Shown here piece by piece: positions 47,098 to 57,267 of a stretch of DNA of 64,000 bases (position 1 is its first letter; every line of letters starts with the position of its first letter). The position numbers and the translations under genes are program-made. The notes below the pieces were generated by a model. The model was given only the letters and a program-made list of their open reading frames with translations. It was not told the origin of the DNA and ran no database searches. Source of the DNA: Nocardioides lacusdianchii (GTDB taxonomy: Bacteria; Actinomycetota; Actinomycetes; Propionibacteriales; Nocardioidaceae). The DNA lies in contig NZ_JADHZD010000009.1 in the NCBI RefSeq assembly GCF_020102855.1, forward strand, positions 1 to 64,000, read 5' to 3'.

Positions 47098-48309
47098 TCA
47101 GCCGACCGCCTTCACCTCGCTGAGCTCGAAGTGCATCGGGTCGGTGTAGCGCCAGTCCCCGCCCCACGCGAAGCCCCACGTCTTGAAGATCGCCACCACG
47201 TCGCGGTCCATCTCCCCGACGGTGCCGCGCAGGTTGCCGGGCACGTTGAGGTCGAGGGCCAGGCCGAAGGAGTGGTTGGACAGGGTCGTGGTGTTCGCGA
47301 TGAAGCGCGGGTAGTAGCAGCCGGCGTACTCGCCGGGGTTGATCTCGTCGGCCAGCCCGCGCTGCTGCACCTCCAGCAGCGCCGCGCGCAGCTGGGGGAA
47401 GAGGTCCTCGTGGCAGGTGACGCTGCCGAGGATCGGCACGACCTCGGTGCGGATGTTGGCCGCCACCCACGCGGGGTCCGGCGCGATCCGGTTGCCGCCG
47501 ACCACGCGGTAGCGGTAGGTCCCGACGACGCTGCCCAAGGTGCCACCGGTCGGGATGGCGGTGAGCCGGGCGTCGGGGTCGAGCCCGATCCGCGATGCGA
47601 CGTCGAGCATCTGGACCGACACGTCCTCGCCGACCAGCCGCTCGAGGGGCTTGCGGATCGTGGCGGGGGTGATGTCGTCGGTCGAGATCAGCAGGCCGTT
47701 GCTCGTGGCCATCTCGATGTCCTCGGCCCACGCGGTGTTGACCACCATGTCGATCGTCGGGATCTGGGGGGTGTACGCCCCCACGTGCAGCACCGGGGCG
47801 TCGTCGTCGTTGCCGAGGCGGATCATCCCGTCGTCGTCCGCGAGCCGTCGCGCGACGGCGCGGTCGATCGCCAGCTCGCCGCCCGCCACCCGGTCCCAGG
47901 CCTCCTGGAAGTCCGCCACCTCGGCGCGGGTGAAGTGGCGGTAGTCGGCCGGGTCGACGGACGCGACGGTCAGCACGCGGTTCTCCAGGCTGACCTGGCC
48001 GAGGCCGATCCGCTCGGTGTGCGCGACGCCCCTGAGCTTCTCGATCTCCTCGACCAGGTCGTCGTCCAGCGGCTGGTCCCACTGTACGAGGATGTCGGCG
48101 CTCCACAGCCGACCGTCGCGCTCCCCGGGAGGGTCGACAGCGTGCTCCGGGTCCGCGACCGGGACGGCAGGCGTCGTCGGTGGCTCGGTGGAGGAGGGCG
48201 CCGGCCCGGGCTCCGGTTCGCCGGTGCTCCCGGCCTCGCTGCAGGCGCCGAGCAGCAGGACCAGCGCGGCCGCTGCCACTCCGCCCCGCAGTCCCCGTCG
48301 CCCGTGCAT
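47098..48309 (-). CDS. M15-family D,D-carboxypeptidase-like lipoprotein
   Basis: The product is 403 residues. The signal peptide ends in a lipobox LLLGAC-SEAG (Cys22), so it is membrane-anchored outside. A proline-rich linker follows. Residues about 65-260 contain a domain with repeated beta segments (VLTVASVDPADYRHFTRAEVADF) that I cannot name. The C-terminal zinc peptidase of M15 has NHSFGLALDLNVPGN with H and D ligands and WGGDWRYTDPMHFEL with the last His. Probable peptidoglycan peptide hydrolase. It follows the DHA2 gene by 10 bp. Confidence 0.85.
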   Translation of the reverse strand: MHGRRGLRGGVAAAALVLLLGACSEAGSTGEPEPGPAPSSTEPPTTPAVPVADPEHAVDPPGERDGRLWSADILVQWDQPLDDDLVEEIEKLRGVAHTERIGLGQVSLENRVLTVASVDPADYRHFTRAEVADFQEAWDRVAGGELAIDRAVARRLADDDGMIRLGNDDDAPVLHVGAYTPQIPTIDMVVNTAWAEDIEMATSNGLLISTDDITPATIRKPLERLVGEDVSVQMLDVASRIGLDPDARLTAIPTGGTLGSVVGTYRYRVVGGNRIAPDPAWVAANIRTEVVPILGSVTCHEDLFPQLRAALLEVQQRGLADEINPGEYAGCYYPRFIANTTTLSNHSFGLALDLNVPGNLRGTVGEMDRDVVAIFKTWGFAWGGDWRYTDPMHFELSEVKAVG

Positions 48310-48319
48310 GCCACAGACC

Positions 48320-49714
48320 CTAGGCGGCAGGGGCAGGCGTGCGGACCCGAGCGGGAATGGTGAACCACGAGACCACCCCGCCCACCACGAGCAGCACGGC
48401 GCAGGCCACCATCGCCGAGCCGTACGCCGTGTCGAAGCGTGCCGGGTCGCGGTAGTCGTCGCCGGCCAGTCCGACGGCCATCGGCAGGGCGGCGACCGCG
48501 AGCAGGGAGCCCGCGCGGGCCACGGCGTTGTTGATCCCGCTCGCCACGCCGGCCACCTCGTCCGGCGCCGCGGCGAGCACGGTCGCCGTCAGCGGGGCGA
48601 CCATCAGCGCCAGGCCGAGCCCGAAGACCGTCAGGCCCGGGGCGACGTCGCGCCACCACACCACGTCGGGACCGACCACGAGCAGCCACAGGGTGCCGGC
48701 AGCCATCACGAGCGGACCGAAGGTCATCGGGATCCGCGGCCCGATCCGCTCGCCCAGCGCCCCGCCGCGAGCGGCGAGGAAGAGCATGCAGGCGGTGATC
48801 GGCAGCGTCGCCAGCCCGGCCGCGAGGGCGCCGTAGCCGCCGACGGTCTGGAGCTGGAGCACGAGGAAGAACAGGATCGCGCCGAGGGCGGCGTAGACGA
48901 GCAGCGTCATGAGGTTCGCGGCGCTGAAGGTCCGGTCGGCGAAGAGCCCCAGCGGGACCATCGGCTCGCGGGTCCTGCGCTCGACGACCACGAAGGCCAC
49001 CGCAGCGAGCAGCCCGAGCGCGGCGGCCCACGGCGTCACCGGGCCGCCGGCGTCGGTGAGGGCCCAGGTGGTTCCCGCGAGCGCGAGCGAGGCGAGCACC
49101 GCCCCCGTGAGGTCGAAGCGGCCGTGGGCACGGGGGTCGCGGGTCTCGGGCACCCACCGCAGCGCCAGCCACACGGTGAGCGCGGCGAGAGGCAGGTTGA
49201 TGAGGAAGATCCAGCGCCAGGACGCGTGGTCGACCAGCAGGCCGCCGACGAGCGGGCCGAGCGCCGCTGCGATTCCGCCGAGCCCGGACCACGCGCCGAT
49301 GGCCCGGCTGCGGTCCTCGGCGCGGAAGGCGCCCTGGATCATCGCGAGGCTGCCCGGGGTGAGCAGTGCGCCGCCGATCCCCTGCAGGACCCGCGCCACC
49401 ACCAGCACCTCGGCCGTCGGGGCGAGGCCGCACAGCAACGAGGCCAGTGCGAACCAGACCGTGCCGATGATGAAGACGCGGCGTCGGCCGAGCCGGTCGC
49501 CCAGCGAGCCGCCGAGGAGGATGAGCGAGGCCAGCGAGAGCAGGTAGCCGTTGGTGATCCACTGCAGCTGCGACAGCGATGCGTCGAGGTCCTCGCCCAT
49601 CGTGCGCAGCGCGACGTTGACGACCGTGCCGTCGAGCAGGGTCAGTCCCGACCCGAGGGTCGCGGCGGCGACGATGCCCCGCGCGCTCGGCGTACCCCAG
49701 GCGACGGCGCTCAC
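48320..49714 (-). CDS. MFS transporter, DHA2 family (alkane-cluster associated)
   Basis: The product is 464 residues with 14 membrane helices: TLLDGTVVNVALRTMGEDLDASLSQLQWITNGYLL (motif D1), GGSLGDRLGRRRVFIIG (motif A), RVLQGIGGALLTPGSLAMI (motif B), LGPLVGGLLVDHASWRWIFLINLP (motif C). Proton-driven efflux of hydrophobic compounds. The start is GTG 49714, 16 bp after the TetR stop, so it is likely co-transcribed with alkB and tetR and might handle hydrocarbon-derived toxicity; that link is positional. Confidence 0.92.
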   Translation of the reverse strand: MSAVAWGTPSARGIVAAATLGSGLTLLDGTVVNVALRTMGEDLDASLSQLQWITNGYLLSLASLILLGGSLGDRLGRRRVFIIGTVWFALASLLCGLAPTAEVLVVARVLQGIGGALLTPGSLAMIQGAFRAEDRSRAIGAWSGLGGIAAALGPLVGGLLVDHASWRWIFLINLPLAALTVWLALRWVPETRDPRAHGRFDLTGAVLASLALAGTTWALTDAGGPVTPWAAALGLLAAVAFVVVERRTREPMVPLGLFADRTFSAANLMTLLVYAALGAILFFLVLQLQTVGGYGALAAGLATLPITACMLFLAARGGALGERIGPRIPMTFGPLVMAAGTLWLLVVGPDVVWWRDVAPGLTVFGLGLALMVAPLTATVLAAAPDEVAGVASGINNAVARAGSLLAVAALPMAVGLAGDDYRDPARFDTAYGSAMVACAVLLVVGGVVSWFTIPARVRTPAPAA

Positions 49715-49730
49715 GCAGCAAGCGTAGGGC

Positions 49731-50291
49731 TCAGGTCGCGAGCACCTGCCCGGCGAGCCAGGCGATGTCGGCGCCCGTCTGCTCCGGCGATCCCGAGGGC
49801 TGCATGACGTGGCTGAGCACCACCCGCACGACCATGTCGATGGCCGGGTCGAGGTGGGCCGGGTCGATCCCGGGGGCGTACGGCACCACACGGGCGCTGA
49901 TGACCTCCTTGGCGACGCCGAGGAGGGAGCCGGCGTTCGTCGTCAGCAGCGGCAGCAGCTCGGTGTCGGCGCCGTGGGTGGCGCTGACGACGGCGTGCAG
50001 GAGCGGGTTGGCCCGGGCGTAGGTGAGCACGTCGCTCACCGCGCGCTCGATCGCGCGGGTCAGCTCTCCGGGCTCGGCGTCGAAGGCCTCCTCGACCACA
50101 CGGAGGAAGCGGGCGAGCTCCTCGAGGATCATCGTCTCGGCCAGCGCCGGCTTGGACCCGACCTCGTTGTAGACCGTCTGCCGGCTCACCCCCGCCTCCT
50201 GGGCGAGCCGGGCCATCGTCACCGAGGCCCAGCCCGAGGAGGTCGTCATCGCCACGGCCGCGGAGACGATGCGGTCGCGGGTGGAGGGCAT
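49731..50291 (-). CDS. TetR family regulator of the alkane cluster (AlkX-like)
   Basis: The product is 186 residues. HTH: RDRIVSAAVAMTTSSGWASVTMARLAQEAGVSRQTVYNEVGSKPALAE. The ligand domain is helical (FLRVVEEAFDAEPGELTRAIERAVSDVL). TetR genes directly after alkB-rubredoxin fusions in actinobacteria encode AlkX-type repressors that respond to fatty acids. The alkB gene ends 36 bp upstream, and a dyad at 51823-51849 before alkB fits a repressor site, so autoregulation of the operon is inferred. Confidence 0.9.
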   Translation of the reverse strand: MPSTRDRIVSAAVAMTTSSGWASVTMARLAQEAGVSRQTVYNEVGSKPALAETMILEELARFLRVVEEAFDAEPGELTRAIERAVSDVLTYARANPLLHAVVSATHGADTELLPLLTTNAGSLLGVAKEVISARVVPYAPGIDPAHLDPAIDMVVRVVLSHVMQPSGSPEQTGADIAWLAGQVLAT

Positions 50292-50327
50292 GGTCGCAGT
50301 GTAGGAGTGAGCGGTGACGTCCGTGGT

Positions 50328-51800
50328 TCAGGCCACCGACCGCTCGGGCTCGCACGGCACGAAGTCGACCTTCTCGCGCACCCCGCAGTCGGGACAGCAC
50401 CAGTCAGCGGGAATGTCGGCCCAGGCGGTGCCGGCAGCGAAGCCCTCGTGCTCGTCGCCGGCTGCCACCTCGTAGACGTACTCGCAGCTGGGACAGCGAG
50501 CGGCGAGGACCTCGGCCACGGCACCGGGCAGGGCCTCCTGCGCGGCGCGAGCCGCCGCCGACGCAGCTGCGTGACCCGCTGCGTCGTACCTCGTCAGGTA
50601 CGCCTCCCGCTTCCGCGGGCTGATGTTGGCCAGCGACACGTCGCCGCCGAAGTGGTCGACCACCCGCTGGTCCATCACGCGCCGCCAGACGGCCGGCACG
50701 ATGGCCAGGACGATCATCCCGGCGTAGCCGGTGGGCAGCGTCGGGCTCTCCTCGAAGTCGCGCAGCGTCTGGTAGCGCCGGGTCGGGTTGGCGTGGTGGT
50801 CGCTGTGGCGCTGGAGGTGGTAGAGCAGCACGTTGGTCGCGATGTTGTTGGAGTTCCAGCTGTGGCTCGGCAGCACCCGCTCGTAGCGCTGGCGCTCACC
50901 CTCGCCGACCTTCTGGCGCAGCATCCCGTAGTGCTCCATGAAGTTGACGACCTCGAGGAGCGAGAAGCCGACGACCGCCTGGACGAGGAGGAAGGGAAGG
51001 ACCTCGATGCCGAAGGCCGCGACGACGCCCGCCCACAGCACCAGCGACATCAGCCAGGCGTTCAGCACGTCGTTGTCGAGGCGCCACGGGCTCTGCTTGC
51101 GCCGGGCCAGCCGGCGCTTCTCCAGGCGCCAGGCCGACGTCAGTGACCCGCCGACCGTGCGCGGCCAGAACTGGTAGAAGTTCTCCCCCAGCCGGGCGCT
51201 CGCGGGGTCCTCGGGGGTGGCGACCCGGACGTGGTGCCCGCGGTTGTGCTCGATGTAGAAGTGGCCGTAGAACACCTGGGCCAGCGCGATCTTCGACAGC
51301 CAGCGCTCGTTGGCCTCCTTCTTGTGCCCGAGCTCGTGGGCGGTGTTGATGCCGATGCCACCGATGCAGCCGATCGAGATCGCCAGGCCGACCTCGTCGA
51401 CCAGCGACAGGGGCTGGTCGGCCAGTACGCCGAACGCGTCCCACCCACCGACGAGGGCCATCGCGCCGAGGAAGCCGGCGTACTGGATGGGCAGGAAGAG
51501 GTAGGTGATCCAGCGGTAGTAGCGGTCCTGCTCGAGCGCCTCGATGACGTCGTCGGGCGGGTTGGAGCGGTCGAGCCCGGCGATCAGGTCGATCGCCGGC
51601 ACGATGCCGAGGATCACGATGGGGCCGACCCAGAACCACACGCCCCAGCCGGTGGCGGCGTACCCCCCGAAGGCGACGAAGGCGAGGCTCGGCACGACCA
51701 GCCCGATGAGCCACAGGTAGCGCTTGCGGTCCTTCCAGAGCTCGGTCGTGCCGTCGGGCACCGTGCCGCTGGGAGCGAGTCGGGTGGGATATCCAGCCAT
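50328..51800 (-). CDS. alkB: Alkane 1-monooxygenase fused to rubredoxin
   Basis: The product is 490 residues. It oxidises medium-chain n-alkanes to 1-alkanols with electrons from rubredoxin. Six membrane helices and the three histidine boxes of the diiron site are present: INTAHELGHKKE, EHNRGHHVRV and LQRHSDHHANPTRRYQTLR, plus NFMEHYGMLRQ. The last about 55 residues are a rubredoxin domain with CPSCEYVYE and CCPDCGVREKVDF binding iron. The fusion makes electron delivery internal, as in other actinobacteria. ATG 51800 with GGAGGTC ahead. No alcohol dehydrogenase or rubredoxin reductase is near. Confidence 0.97.
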   Translation of the reverse strand: MAGYPTRLAPSGTVPDGTTELWKDRKRYLWLIGLVVPSLAFVAFGGYAATGWGVWFWVGPIVILGIVPAIDLIAGLDRSNPPDDVIEALEQDRYYRWITYLFLPIQYAGFLGAMALVGGWDAFGVLADQPLSLVDEVGLAISIGCIGGIGINTAHELGHKKEANERWLSKIALAQVFYGHFYIEHNRGHHVRVATPEDPASARLGENFYQFWPRTVGGSLTSAWRLEKRRLARRKQSPWRLDNDVLNAWLMSLVLWAGVVAAFGIEVLPFLLVQAVVGFSLLEVVNFMEHYGMLRQKVGEGERQRYERVLPSHSWNSNNIATNVLLYHLQRHSDHHANPTRRYQTLRDFEESPTLPTGYAGMIVLAIVPAVWRRVMDQRVVDHFGGDVSLANISPRKREAYLTRYDAAGHAAASAAARAAQEALPGAVAEVLAARCPSCEYVYEVAAGDEHEGFAAGTAWADIPADWCCPDCGVREKVDFVPCEPERSVA

Positions 51801-51822
51801 CTGCCTGACCTCCTGCCGTGGG

Positions 51823-51849
51823 GTTTACATGAGGGTACGATCTGTAAAC
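51823..51849 (-). promoter_or_regulatory. Dyad operator in the alkB promoter
   Basis: GTTTACA (51823-51829) and TGTAAAC (51843-51849) form a perfect 7-bp inverted repeat spaced by 13 bp, in an AT-rich island. It overlaps the proposed -10 region of the alkB promoter, so a repressor bound here would block transcription. The TetR protein encoded in the same operon is the natural candidate. Confidence 0.65.
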
Positions 51850-51860
51850 TCTTTTGACAA
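51832..51860 (-). promoter_or_regulatory. Predicted alkB promoter
   Basis: On the minus strand TTGTCA (51855-51860) and TACCCT (51832-51837) are separated by 17 bp, matching sigma-70-type spacing. A transcript would start near 51824 and have a leader of about 24 nt with GGAGGTC before the ATG. Predicted only from sequence. Confidence 0.45.
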
Positions 51861-51879
51861 GACCCCCCCTTTTGTCAAA
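51853..51879. promoter_or_regulatory. Second dyad between alkB and ppgK
   Basis: TTTGACAA (51853-51860) and TTGTCAAA (51872-51879) form a perfect 8-bp inverted repeat around 11 bp. Each arm also holds a -35-like TTGACA pointing to the two divergent genes, so it may be two back-to-back promoter elements or a site for an activator. Confidence 0.45.
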
Positions 51880-51952
51880 CGTCGCCCGGGAGATGTCTCG
51901 TCCGGTGTTGCCCGCGTCACACGCGCCCGGGCCGGGCGATAGGTTGGTGCCC

Positions 51953-52708
51953 ATGGAGCACCCCTTCGGCATCGACTTCGGCGGCACGGGCATCAAGGGA
52001 GCCCCCGTCGACCTCGAGCGCGGCGACTTCGTCCACGACCGCGTCCGCATCGACACCCCGCGCCCGGCCACGCCCGACGCCGTGGCGGAGGTCTTCCGCG
52101 GCATCGTCGGCAGCTTCCCCGCCTCGAGCAGCCCCGTCGGCGTGACCGTCCCGGGCATCGTGCGCCACGGGTTCGTCCACTCCGCGGCCAACATCGACAA
52201 GTCGTGGGTCGGCAAGGACGCTGACGCGATCTTCACCGAGGCGCTGGGTCGCGAGGTCCACGTCGTCAACGACGCCGACGCCGCCGGGCTCGCCGAGTCG
52301 GAGTACGGCGCCGCCCGCGGACGCCGCGGCCAGGTCCTCGTCATCACGCTCGGCACCGGCATCGGCTCGGCCATGATCTGGGACGGCGAGCTGGTGCCCA
52401 ACACCGAGCTCGGCCACCTCGAGCTCGACGGCGCCGTCGCCGAGGTCACCACCGCGACGAGCGCCCGCGAGCGCGAGGGCCTGTCGTGGGAGGAGTGGTC
52501 GCAGCGCCTGACGCGCTACTTCCGCCACGTGGAGCGGCTCTTCAGCCCCGACCTCTTCGTCGTCGGCGGCGGGGTGAGCAAGTCGTGGGACAAGTTCGGC
52601 CACCTCATCGAGATCGAGACCGAGATCATCCCCGCCAGCCTGCGGAACCGCGCCGGCATCGTCGGCGCCGCCCTGGTGGCGCAGCGCAAGGCGGGCCCCC
52701 CGGACTGA
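51953..52708 (+). CDS. ppgK: Polyphosphate glucokinase
   Basis: The product is 251 residues of the ROK family and phosphorylates glucose with polyphosphate or ATP. Motifs: FGIDFGGTGIKGAPVDLERG (phosphate-1 loop), GVTVPGIVRHG, VNDADAAGLAESEYG (catalytic Asp), TLGTGIGSAMIWDG, and VVGGGVSKSWDKF. It lacks the ROK zinc-binding CxCG block, as polyphosphate glucokinases do, and has HLELDG instead. ATG 51953 follows GTG 51947. It is divergent from alkB, with 152 bp between. Confidence 0.93.
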   Translation: MEHPFGIDFGGTGIKGAPVDLERGDFVHDRVRIDTPRPATPDAVAEVFRGIVGSFPASSSPVGVTVPGIVRHGFVHSAANIDKSWVGKDADAIFTEALGREVHVVNDADAAGLAESEYGAARGRRGQVLVITLGTGIGSAMIWDGELVPNTELGHLELDGAVAEVTTATSAREREGLSWEEWSQRLTRYFRHVERLFSPDLFVVGGGVSKSWDKFGHLIEIETEIIPASLRNRAGIVGAALVAQRKAGPPD

Positions 52709-52717
52709 GGGTCCGGC

Positions 52718-53203
52718 TCAGCGCTCCAGGATCTCCTCGAAGGCCGCGGCCGCGCCGCGCAGGTAGCGCTCGACGACCGCCTTCTCCTCGTCGGTGAAGG
52801 ACGAGTCGTGACGGTGGAGCGCGCTGAACATCGGCATCAGGTGCCCGACGATCTCGCTGCGGCCCGAGTCGGTGATGTGGAGGTCGGTGCGCCGGCGGTC
52901 GACCTCGTGCGGTCGCCGCTCGACGTGCCCGCGTGACACCAGCCGGTCGACGATGCCCGTGGCGGCGGCCGTGGAGACCTCGAGCCGGCGCGCCACCTCG
53001 GCGGGCCCGATCTGCTCGCGGGTCAGGTGCTCGAGGGTGACGAGCTCGGTCTCGCTCAGGCCGGCCCGGCGAGCGACCGTGTGGTTGACCCGGCTCCCGG
53101 CAGCGACGAGGTCACGCAGGGCGAGCAGCGTCGGCGGCTGCTGCCGCTCCTGGCCGCGCGCGACCCACGGCGGGGCCTCGGCTGCGTCCTGCTGCTCGGT
53201 CAC
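52718..53203 (-). CDS. MarR family transcriptional regulator
   Basis: The product is 161 residues. Winged helix: LSETELVTLEHLTREQIGPAEVARRLEVSTAAATGIVDRLVSRGHVERRPHEVDRRRTDLHIT, the MarR recognition helix and DxR wing. Helices at each end would form the dimer. It is divergent from the MMPL gene, with 152 bp between and a dyad at 53275-53301; repression of the pump and itself is the usual logic. A GC dyad cggcgcc (53231-53237) and ggcgccg (53243-53249) lies just ahead of the start. Confidence 0.93.
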   Translation of the reverse strand: MTEQQDAAEAPPWVARGQERQQPPTLLALRDLVAAGSRVNHTVARRAGLSETELVTLEHLTREQIGPAEVARRLEVSTAAATGIVDRLVSRGHVERRPHEVDRRRTDLHITDSGRSEIVGHLMPMFSALHRHDSSFTDEEKAVVERYLRGAAAAFEEILER

Positions 53204-53274
53204 GCTGTCCTCACTACGTCGGTGTCGATCCGGCGCCGAGGAGGCGCCGCACTTGCCACTCTAAACATTCTACC

Positions 53275-53301
53275 GCTAACTTGATAAGTAACTTGGTTAG
53301 C
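53275..53301. promoter_or_regulatory. Candidate MarR operator between marR and MMPL genes
   Basis: GCTAAC (53275-53280) and GTTAGC (53296-53301) are inverted, and the centre holds a smaller dyad ACTTGATAAGT (53279-53289). The local AT-richness contrasts with the flanks. MarR proteins typically bind such imperfect palindromes of 16-28 bp in divergent promoters. Confidence 0.55.
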
Positions 53302-53355
53302 AATCACCCTGACTAGCGACTTCTGCCGCCCGACCTTCGTCTCCCGAGGAGCATC

Positions 53356-55464
53356 GTGTCCGCACACCGAACCCCCGCCCTGGCCCGGGCCATCGCCGGC
53401 CGGCGGCTCGCCTGGGTCGTCGCCCTGATCCCGCTCCTCATGGCGCTCGCGGTCATCGCGATGGTGCCCGAGGGCGACCGCGAGGGCTCCGCCACCGACA
53501 CCCTGCCCGCGGGCGCGGACAGCACGCTGGCCGTCGAGCTGGCCGACCGGCTCCCCGAGGACGAGGGCCAGGTCGCCATCGTGCTGTGGACCGCCGACTC
53601 CGGCGAGCTCGACCAGGCGGTCCAGGGCGAGCTCACCCAGCAGGCCGTCGCGCTGCTGTCGCAGGCGGGCGGCGAGGGCGCACCCGAGGGTGAGCAGGGC
53701 GGACCCCCTTCCGGTACGCCGGACAGCGGGGGCGCGCCCCAGTCGCCGGTCGTCGTGGCCGAGGACGGCACCGCCGCGTTCGTCGCCGTGCCCGTCACCT
53801 CGACGTCGGCGACCGACAACATCGACCGCGTGGAGAAGCTCCGCGAGGACCTGCGCGACGACGCCCCCGACGGGGTCACGGTGGAGGTGACCGGCCCGGC
53901 CGGCATCCAGGCAGACATCGGTCAGGTCTTCGACGGCGCCGACTTCCGCCTGCTGCTCGCCACCGCCGGCATCGTGGCGATCCTGCTGATCATCACCTAC
54001 CGCAGCCCGGTGCTCTGGCTGGTCCCCCTCGCCGTGGTCGGCATCGCCGACCGCTTCGCCGCCATCGTCGCGACCAACGTCCTCGAGGTGACGGGGGTCG
54101 CCTGGGACGAGTCGACGGTGGGCATCCTGAGCGTGCTCGTCTTCGGCGCCGGCACCGACTACGCCCTGCTGCTGATCTCGCGCTACCGCGACGAGCTCAA
54201 GACCACCGACTCGCGCCACGAGGCGATGGCCCACGCGCTCGCCCGCACCACCGAGGCGGTCGTGTCGAGCTCCACGACGGTCGTGCTCGGCCTGCTCACC
54301 CTGCTGCTGTCCGCGATCCCGACCACCCGCGGCCTCGGCCTCGCCTGCGCGGTCGGTGTCGTGATCGCCGCGACCTTCGCACTCGTCGTGCTGCCGGCCG
54401 CGCTGGTGCTCTTCGGCCGCTGGGTCTTCTGGCCCAAGGTGCCCCGCGTCGGCGACCCGGTGCTGGTCGACTCGCGCGGCGTGTGGCGTCGCGTCGGCGA
54501 CGCCGTGGCCAAGCGGCCGCGCACCTTCGTCGCCGGCACCGTCGCCGCCCTGGCCCTGCTCGCGATCGGCACGACCTCCATCACGACCGGCCTCGACCCC
54601 GCCGACCAGTTCCTCCAGCGTCCCGAGGCCATCTCGGCGGCGGAGCGGCTCGGCGAGTCCTTCCCGGCCGGCACCAGCGACCCGGTCCAGGTCGTCACCC
54701 GCGACACCCCCGAGCAGGTGCTGGGCGCGGTCGAGGGCGTCGACGGCGTCGACTCCGCGCGGATCACCACCAGCGCGGACGGCATCGCCCGCATCGACGC
54801 CGTACCGGATGCGGCACCGGGCAGCGACGCGGCGCGTGACGTGGTGCTCGACGTACGTGCGGCGGTGGCCGACTTCGACGACACCCACGTCGGCGGCGGC
54901 GACGCCGAGGCGCTGGACGCCAAGGACTACGCCGCCAGCGACCGGCTGCTCATCCTGCCGCTGATCCTGCTGCTGGTGCTGGGCGCGCTGCTCCTGCTGC
55001 TGCGCTCGATCGTGGCCCCGCTGCTGCTCGTCGCGACGGTGCTGGCGACGTACGCCGCTGCGATGGGCGCGTCGTGGTGGCTCTTCCAGGGCGTCTTCGG
55101 CTTCGAGGCGATGGACACCGGCGTGCCGCTGCTCGCCTTCCTGTTCCTCGTCGCGCTCGGCGTCGACTACAACATCTTCCTCGTCACCCGGGCGCGGGAG
55201 GAGGCGCGCGAGCACGGCACCCGCAAGGGCATGCTGCGCGCGCTGACCGCCACCGGCGGCGTCATCACCAGCGCCGGCATCCTGCTGGCCGCGGTGTTCG
55301 CCGTCCTCGGCGTGCTGCCGCTGGTGGTGCTGGCGCAGCTCGGCGCGATCATCTTCGTCGGGGTGCTGCTCGACACGCTGGTCGTACGCACGGTGCTGGT
55401 GCCGGCGCTCGCGCTCACGCTCGGCGAAAAGTTCTGGTGGCCCCGGAAGGTGACCGGGGCGTGA
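53356..55464 (+). CDS. MMPL/RND family membrane transporter
   Basis: The product is 702 residues with 12 membrane helices in two halves, each with an extracellular loop after the first helix. Family signatures: GAGTDYALLLISRYRDELKT (helix 4, first half) and GVDYNIFLVTRAREEAREHGTRKGMLRAL (second half). The proton-relay Asp-Tyr pairs are present in both. It would export lipids or hydrophobic drugs across the membrane. GTG 53356 with GGAG ahead. A QGEGEQG-type low-complexity loop lies near residue 110. Regulated by the divergent MarR gene by inference. Confidence 0.94.
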   Translation: MSAHRTPALARAIAGRRLAWVVALIPLLMALAVIAMVPEGDREGSATDTLPAGADSTLAVELADRLPEDEGQVAIVLWTADSGELDQAVQGELTQQAVALLSQAGGEGAPEGEQGGPPSGTPDSGGAPQSPVVVAEDGTAAFVAVPVTSTSATDNIDRVEKLREDLRDDAPDGVTVEVTGPAGIQADIGQVFDGADFRLLLATAGIVAILLIITYRSPVLWLVPLAVVGIADRFAAIVATNVLEVTGVAWDESTVGILSVLVFGAGTDYALLLISRYRDELKTTDSRHEAMAHALARTTEAVVSSSTTVVLGLLTLLLSAIPTTRGLGLACAVGVVIAATFALVVLPAALVLFGRWVFWPKVPRVGDPVLVDSRGVWRRVGDAVAKRPRTFVAGTVAALALLAIGTTSITTGLDPADQFLQRPEAISAAERLGESFPAGTSDPVQVVTRDTPEQVLGAVEGVDGVDSARITTSADGIARIDAVPDAAPGSDAARDVVLDVRAAVADFDDTHVGGGDAEALDAKDYAASDRLLILPLILLLVLGALLLLLRSIVAPLLLVATVLATYAAAMGASWWLFQGVFGFEAMDTGVPLLAFLFLVALGVDYNIFLVTRAREEAREHGTRKGMLRALTATGGVITSAGILLAAVFAVLGVLPLVVLAQLGAIIFVGVLLDTLVVRTVLVPALALTLGEKFWWPRKVTGA

Positions 55465-55470
55465 CCGGAC

Positions 55471-56850
<1,380 letters not shown>

Positions 56851-56910
56851 GCGCTGACCTTCCACCGCCGGCGGGGTTACGCACAAGTCACCTGGGGCTA
56901 CGCTCGCGTT

Positions 56911-57189
56911 GTGGACATAGTGTTCGCCGACGCCCCCGACCGCAGCCGCTTTGAGCTGCGTGCCGGCGACGAGCTGGTCGGACTCATCGACTACCGCCTC
57001 GCCGGCGACGTGATCACGCTCGTGCACACCGAGGTCCCCGAGGCGTTCGGCGGCCGGGGGTACGCCGCCCGGCTGGCCCGCGGAGCGCTCGACGACGCCC
57101 GCTCCCGGGGCCTGCGCGTCGTGCCGTCGTGCCCCTACGTGGCGGCGTACGTCGCCAAGCACCCGGACTACGCGGACCTGGTGCGCTGA
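56911..57189 (+). CDS. Small GNAT-type N-acetyltransferase (YjdJ-like)
   Basis: The product is 92 residues. It is a minimal GNAT fold: RFELRAGDELVGLIDYRLAGDVITLVHTEVPEAFGGRGYAARLARGALDDARSRGLRVVPSCPYVAAYVAKHPDY, with the acetyl-CoA loop GGRGYAA. This matches the YjdJ/GTNAT family of small acetyltransferases, whose acceptors are unknown. Starts GTG 56911, divergent from malic enzyme with 60 bp between. Confidence 0.9.
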   Translation: MDIVFADAPDRSRFELRAGDELVGLIDYRLAGDVITLVHTEVPEAFGGRGYAARLARGALDDARSRGLRVVPSCPYVAAYVAKHPDYADLVR

Positions 57190-57267
57190 GGCGCGGCGAC
57201 GTTTCGACGGCGCGACACGGGGAAGCCCTATAGTCCCGCGAGGAGCACAGCGGAACGGGGGAAGCGC

